This document shows, in pieces, positions 61,159 to 64,000 of a stretch of 64,000 nucleotides of DNA (within the stretch, counting starts at the first letter, position 1; every line of letters begins with the position of its first letter). Origin of the DNA: JAJEFO01 sp965221845 (GTDB lineage: Bacteria; Pseudomonadota; Alphaproteobacteria; Rhodobacterales; Rhodobacteraceae); NCBI GenBank assembly GCA_965221845.1, contig OZ244919.1, positions 2,852,001-2,916,000 of the forward strand, written 5' to 3'. The notes below the pieces were generated by a model. The model was given only the letters and a program-made list of their open reading frames with translations. It did not search any database and was not told the origin of the DNA. The position numbers were made by a program, and so were the translations under genes.

Positions 61159-61383
61159 GACGGGCCCGTTGGCCAGGCGCTCCTTCACCTGCCGCGCGAT
61201 CTTCCGGGCGCGGGCATGTCCCCGCACCACGCCGGCGACCGAGTTCACGTCCGTGATCGTGATGGCCGAGAGGCCGAGCAGCGCGGCGTGGTCGACATGC
61301 TTCTCGGGATGCGAAGCGCCGGCGAGGAGTGTGAAGTTCGACATGGCGCCGAGTTCAGGGAAGCTCACGCGCAATGTCCTCAC
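61159..61383 (-). pseudogene. error-prone DNA polymerase DnaE2, N-terminal stub
   Basis: The minus strand reads FPELGAMSNFTLLAGASHPE, KHVDHAALLGLSAITITDVN and SVAGVVRGHARARKIARQ. This is the start of the PHP domain of DnaE2 (usually Y.EL...SNFSFL.GAS.PEELV..A..LGL.AIA.TD..S.AGVVRAH.AA). About 65 residues survive of more than 1000. A short hairpin (61130-61147) follows. The rest of the gene and its partner imuB are not in the window. Confidence 0.7.
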
Positions 61384-62026
61384 GCGTTTCGGCTTTCATT
61401 CCTGTCTTGCGGCCTGGAGAGTCACATTCTTTTCCCGTTCCTTTCTTCACCCCCTTTTCGGCCACTCCTTGCATCCGCGGGACATTGCCGGGAGCCTGGC
61501 CTGTAGGCAGCCGGCGACGAGGACCTGGCTGCGTGTCGCGAATTGAGCCTTGGCAGTCCGCACGGCAATTTGACGATGGAACGATGATCCTTATCGCCCT
61601 CGCGTCGCGAGGGGCGCAGACCCAGTGCTTCGACCTTGCACCCGCGCTGCCGCTCTTGGCGAGCGCGCCGGATGCGGCTGAGGCGCAAGGCCTTCGGGAC
61701 GGGACCCCGTGCGCCGTGGTGTCCGCCTTCGCTCCGGAGCTGGAAATGCTGCTCCCTCGCGAGGCCGGCGGCTTCTGGGCGACGGCCCCCTTCTTCGAGC
61801 GTCCCTGCGGAAATTCCGGCATGATGTTCCGTGCTCGGCGACGGTGCTGTGTGCCGGGGCCGCCGCGCCCGAGACCCGCTTCCGGCGGACGAGGCGTTGC
61901 CAGCGGCGGCGGCGGCGGACGCGACCCGGATGAAGACATTCCCTGATCTTGCGACGGGCAACGCGGCCGTCGTGGTCGGGGCAGCGCTGCGAGAGATGCC
62001 GCGTCGCCCGTGAAGGGCCGGACCGG
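61384..62026. other. gap between dnaE2 stub and SLC13-type transporter
   Basis: A plus-strand frame (61570-61840) encodes LIALASRGAQTQCFDLAPAL and AFAPELEMLLPREAGGFWAT, which looks protein-like but has no recognisable family or clear start. Otherwise nothing was identified. It may be a relic of a gene lost together with dnaE2. Confidence 0.35.
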
Positions 62027-63889
62027 TCAGTAGAGCAGGTTCAGGACGACGATCGAGACGACGAGGAACAGGACCGACATGATTCCTCCGGCCCGCATGA
62101 AGTCGACGACGGAGTAGCCGCCGGGACCCATGACAAGCGCGTTGACCTGATGCGTGGGGATCAGGAAGGAATTCGAGGTGGATATCGCGACCGTGAGGGC
62201 GAAGAGTGCGGGGTCCGCACCTGAACCGAGGGCGATGTTCACGGCCAGCGGCACGAGGAGAACCGTCGCCCCGACATTTGACATCACGAGCGTGAAGAAC
62301 GTGGCCAGGACGGCAATGGCTGCCTGGAGAACCCACAGTGGCATTCCGTCCACCACGGCCAGGATCAGGCCGGCGATCCAGGCGGCTGTTCCCGACGCCT
62401 GCACCGCATGTCCCAGTGGCATCAGGCTGGCCAGGAGAAAGACAGTCTGCCAGCTGACCGCGTCGTAGGCTTCCTCGACGGAAATCACGCGGCTGAGAAT
62501 CATTCCAACGGCGCCGACCAGGAGGCAAAGCGAAAGGATGAGCTCGGTGAACAGGACCAGCGCGATCGCAATGGCGAAGAACAGGAGGGCCCAGCCTATC
62601 TTCTTGGGCCTGATGTTCTCGTGTGGAAAGTCGGTTGTCACCACGACGAAGTCGCGATCCGTCTCGAGCCGCACAAGCGCATCCCATGGCGTGTGGCAGA
62701 CCAGTGTGTCGCCTGCAGCGAGCGGCATGGTGCCGAAGTTCGGGCTGTCCTGCGTGACGGCGTTTCCGCCCCGGTAGACGATCAGCGGCGAAAGCCCGTA
62801 GACCTTGCGGAGCCAGAGCTCGCGCATGCTCTTGCCAATGATCCCCGATCTGGGCGGGATCACGACCTCGGCGATTCCCGCCTTTCCGGGGTGGAGCGTT
62901 TCGGCGAAGGTCTCGAGTTCCGATGCTTCGGGAAGCTCGAATGCATCCTTGAAGTCCGTGATGGCGCGGGCATCGGCGATTATCGCCAGCTTGGCAGGCG
63001 CCTCGACGAGGGTGTCTCGCGGCGGGGCGGTGTAGGTCCGGCCCTGGAATGCCGTCGCAACGACCTGGACGTTGCACGCGCGCTGGAGGTCGCCCAGGGT
63101 ATGGCCTGCGAGAAGGCTGCCGTGCGGGACGTCGATTTCGTGGATGACGCCGTCAAGGCCGTAGGTCGCGTTGAAGTACTCAAGCGTCGACTGCGCCGTT
63201 CCAGAGTCGTCGCGGGAGGCGCTCGGCAGAACGAATCTGCCGAACAGGATGAAGTAGAGAAGGCCGCTTGCCACCAGCGCGATTCCGATCGGCGTGACGG
63301 AAAAGAGAGAGAAGGTGTCCATGCGGGCCTCCTCGCCCAGCGTACTGTTCATGGAAACGAGCAGGTCGTTCAGGAGGATGAGCGGCGACGAGCCGACCAG
63401 GGTCATGGTGCCGCCGAGGATGGCGCAGAAGCCCATAGGCATCAAAAGCCGCGACATCGGCAAGCCGGTCCTCGTGGAAACCCTGTTGACGACAGGCAGG
63501 AAAAGAGCGGCCGCGCCGACGTTCTGCATGAAGCTGGAGATCACGCCCACGGCGGAGGAAATCAGGAAGATTACGCGGGATTCCGTTTTGCCGCCGACTC
63601 TCGTGATCCATGTCGCCACGGTTGACATGGTGCCGGTCCGTTCGAGTCCTGCGCCAATGATCATGACCGCGATGATCGAGATGACCGCGTTGGAGCCGAA
63701 CCCGCTGAAGATCTGGCGGAGGTCTGCAACACCTTCGAGGCCGGGCACCATGGTGAGCAGGCCGAGAAGCACCATGACCGAGAACGCGGCGACATCGACG
63801 CGCACGATTTCCGAGACGAACAGTCCGACGGTGATTGCCAGAATTGCCAGGACGACGGTCATTTCGAATGTAAGGCCAATCGCCTCCAC
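62027..63889 (-). CDS. SLC13/DASS-type permease with two RCK_C domains
   Basis: About 620 residues from a GTG (AAAGGCGGCAAC upstream). The N-terminal membrane half (to about 190) has GSNAVISIIAVMIIGAGLE, SSFMQNVGAAALFLPVVNR and MGFCAILGGTMTLVGSSP, the SLC13 citrate/divalent-anion family motifs. The middle (about 205-400) is soluble with two TrkA-C-like (RCK_C) segments (GLDGVIHEIDVPHGSLLAGH and GIAEVVIPPRSGIIGKSMRE). Further helices end with SNVGATVLLVPLAVNIALG and SNSFLIPTHQVNAL. Family members move sulfate, dicarboxylates or similar anions with sodium. The substrate is unknown. Confidence 0.88.
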   Translation of the reverse strand: MEAIGLTFEMTVVLAILAITVGLFVSEIVRVDVAAFSVMVLLGLLTMVPGLEGVADLRQIFSGFGSNAVISIIAVMIIGAGLERTGTMSTVATWITRVGGKTESRVIFLISSAVGVISSFMQNVGAAALFLPVVNRVSTRTGLPMSRLLMPMGFCAILGGTMTLVGSSPLILLNDLLVSMNSTLGEEARMDTFSLFSVTPIGIALVASGLLYFILFGRFVLPSASRDDSGTAQSTLEYFNATYGLDGVIHEIDVPHGSLLAGHTLGDLQRACNVQVVATAFQGRTYTAPPRDTLVEAPAKLAIIADARAITDFKDAFELPEASELETFAETLHPGKAGIAEVVIPPRSGIIGKSMRELWLRKVYGLSPLIVYRGGNAVTQDSPNFGTMPLAAGDTLVCHTPWDALVRLETDRDFVVVTTDFPHENIRPKKIGWALLFFAIAIALVLFTELILSLCLLVGAVGMILSRVISVEEAYDAVSWQTVFLLASLMPLGHAVQASGTAAWIAGLILAVVDGMPLWVLQAAIAVLATFFTLVMSNVGATVLLVPLAVNIALGSGADPALFALTVAISTSNSFLIPTHQVNALVMGPGGYSVVDFMRAGGIMSVLFLVVSIVVLNLLY

Positions 63890-64000
63890 GTTGCCGCCTT
63901 TCGTCCGCGTTGCTGTCCGCACGACATGATGAAGCCGGAATCGCCGTTCGGTTCAATGGGGTGCGATGAATTTTCCCGTCTCGTATGACTTTCGCCCGGC
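63890..64000 (-). promoter_or_regulatory. upstream region of the SLC13-type gene
   Basis: The 110 bases to the window edge. No convincing promoter elements were identified. Codons upstream of the chosen GTG are open to an earlier GTG at 63922. Confidence 0.25.

Overview
The window reads as a chromosome segment of a high-GC alphaproteobacterium, most likely Rhodobacterales or a close relative. This is inferred from high GC, GTG/TTG starts, a DUF2794 protein, the LivFGHM type, membrane urate hydroxylase PuuD, rppH and the leu gene style. No rRNA and a single tRNA (Pro, CGG) are present. Intact metabolic operons alternate with a striking amount of debris: truncated transposases of at least six IS families, frameshifted genes and gene stubs. 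This suggests a genome in an IS-expansion and gene-decay phase, although some single-base frameshifts at homopolymers could be assembly errors.

Layout. 1-1.3 kb: two small secreted-protein genes on the minus strand, each put out of frame by a C tract just after its start codon. 1.7-7.6 kb: a branched-chain amino-acid-type ABC transporter operon (substrate-binding protein, livG, livF, livH, livM) ending in a MobA-like nucleotidyltransferase. 7.7-9.7 kb: an IS graveyard (ISKra4, IS5 and IS110 pieces) and a 21-bp perfect inverted repeat. 10-25.9 kb: housekeeping genes (rpmH, a methyltransferase, rppH, asd, carbonic anhydrase, an M17 aminopeptidase, an NlpC/P60 protein, DUF2794, mtnP, leuC, leuD, leuB, a DMT transporter), broken by an IS5-family element, an apt stub and a decayed SDR gene. 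tRNA-Pro follows.

26.4-39.8 kb: an inositol or related polyol locus. One minus-strand operon runs from a truncated iolD paralogue through iolE, an SDR and a Gfo/Idh/MocA dehydrogenase into a sugar ABC transporter. Divergent from it, iolG, a decayed aldehyde dehydrogenase, an HpcH aldolase, a 2-hydroxyacid dehydrogenase, an IS427-type insertion, another Gfo/Idh/MocA enzyme and an RpiR regulator follow. 39.8-40.5 kb holds a relict of a type I-C CRISPR-Cas system (a cas3 HD fragment and one degenerate repeat). 40.5-42.1 kb is a malonyl-CoA synthetase gene. 42.4-48 kb is a urate-degradation cluster (puuD, a LysR regulator, uraH, a puuE-uraD fusion, allA, allE). 48.1-54.2 kb is the second carbohydrate operon (iolD, iolC, iolB, a class II aldolase, rbsD/fucU-like, rbsK-like), which supplies the inositol-pathway steps missing from the first locus.

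54.4-60 kb is a second IS graveyard: an ISKra4 piece, a DUF4338-IS4 fusion and an opposed DUF4338 half, an intact IS1634-type element, an integrase stub and an IS5 remnant. 60-64 kb has a TIM-barrel epimerase, a dnaE2 stub and a large SLC13-type transporter with RCK domains.

Together the intact genes point to a scavenger that imports amino acids and sugars, catabolises inositol-like polyols, and opens the purine ring from urate to ureidoglycolate and glyoxylate. The most unusual signals are the paired C-tract genes, the CRISPR relict, the apt stub behind an intact mtnP, a repeated peptide-coding element at 1.5 and 22.3 kb, and the inverted and direct repeats around the IS1634-type element.
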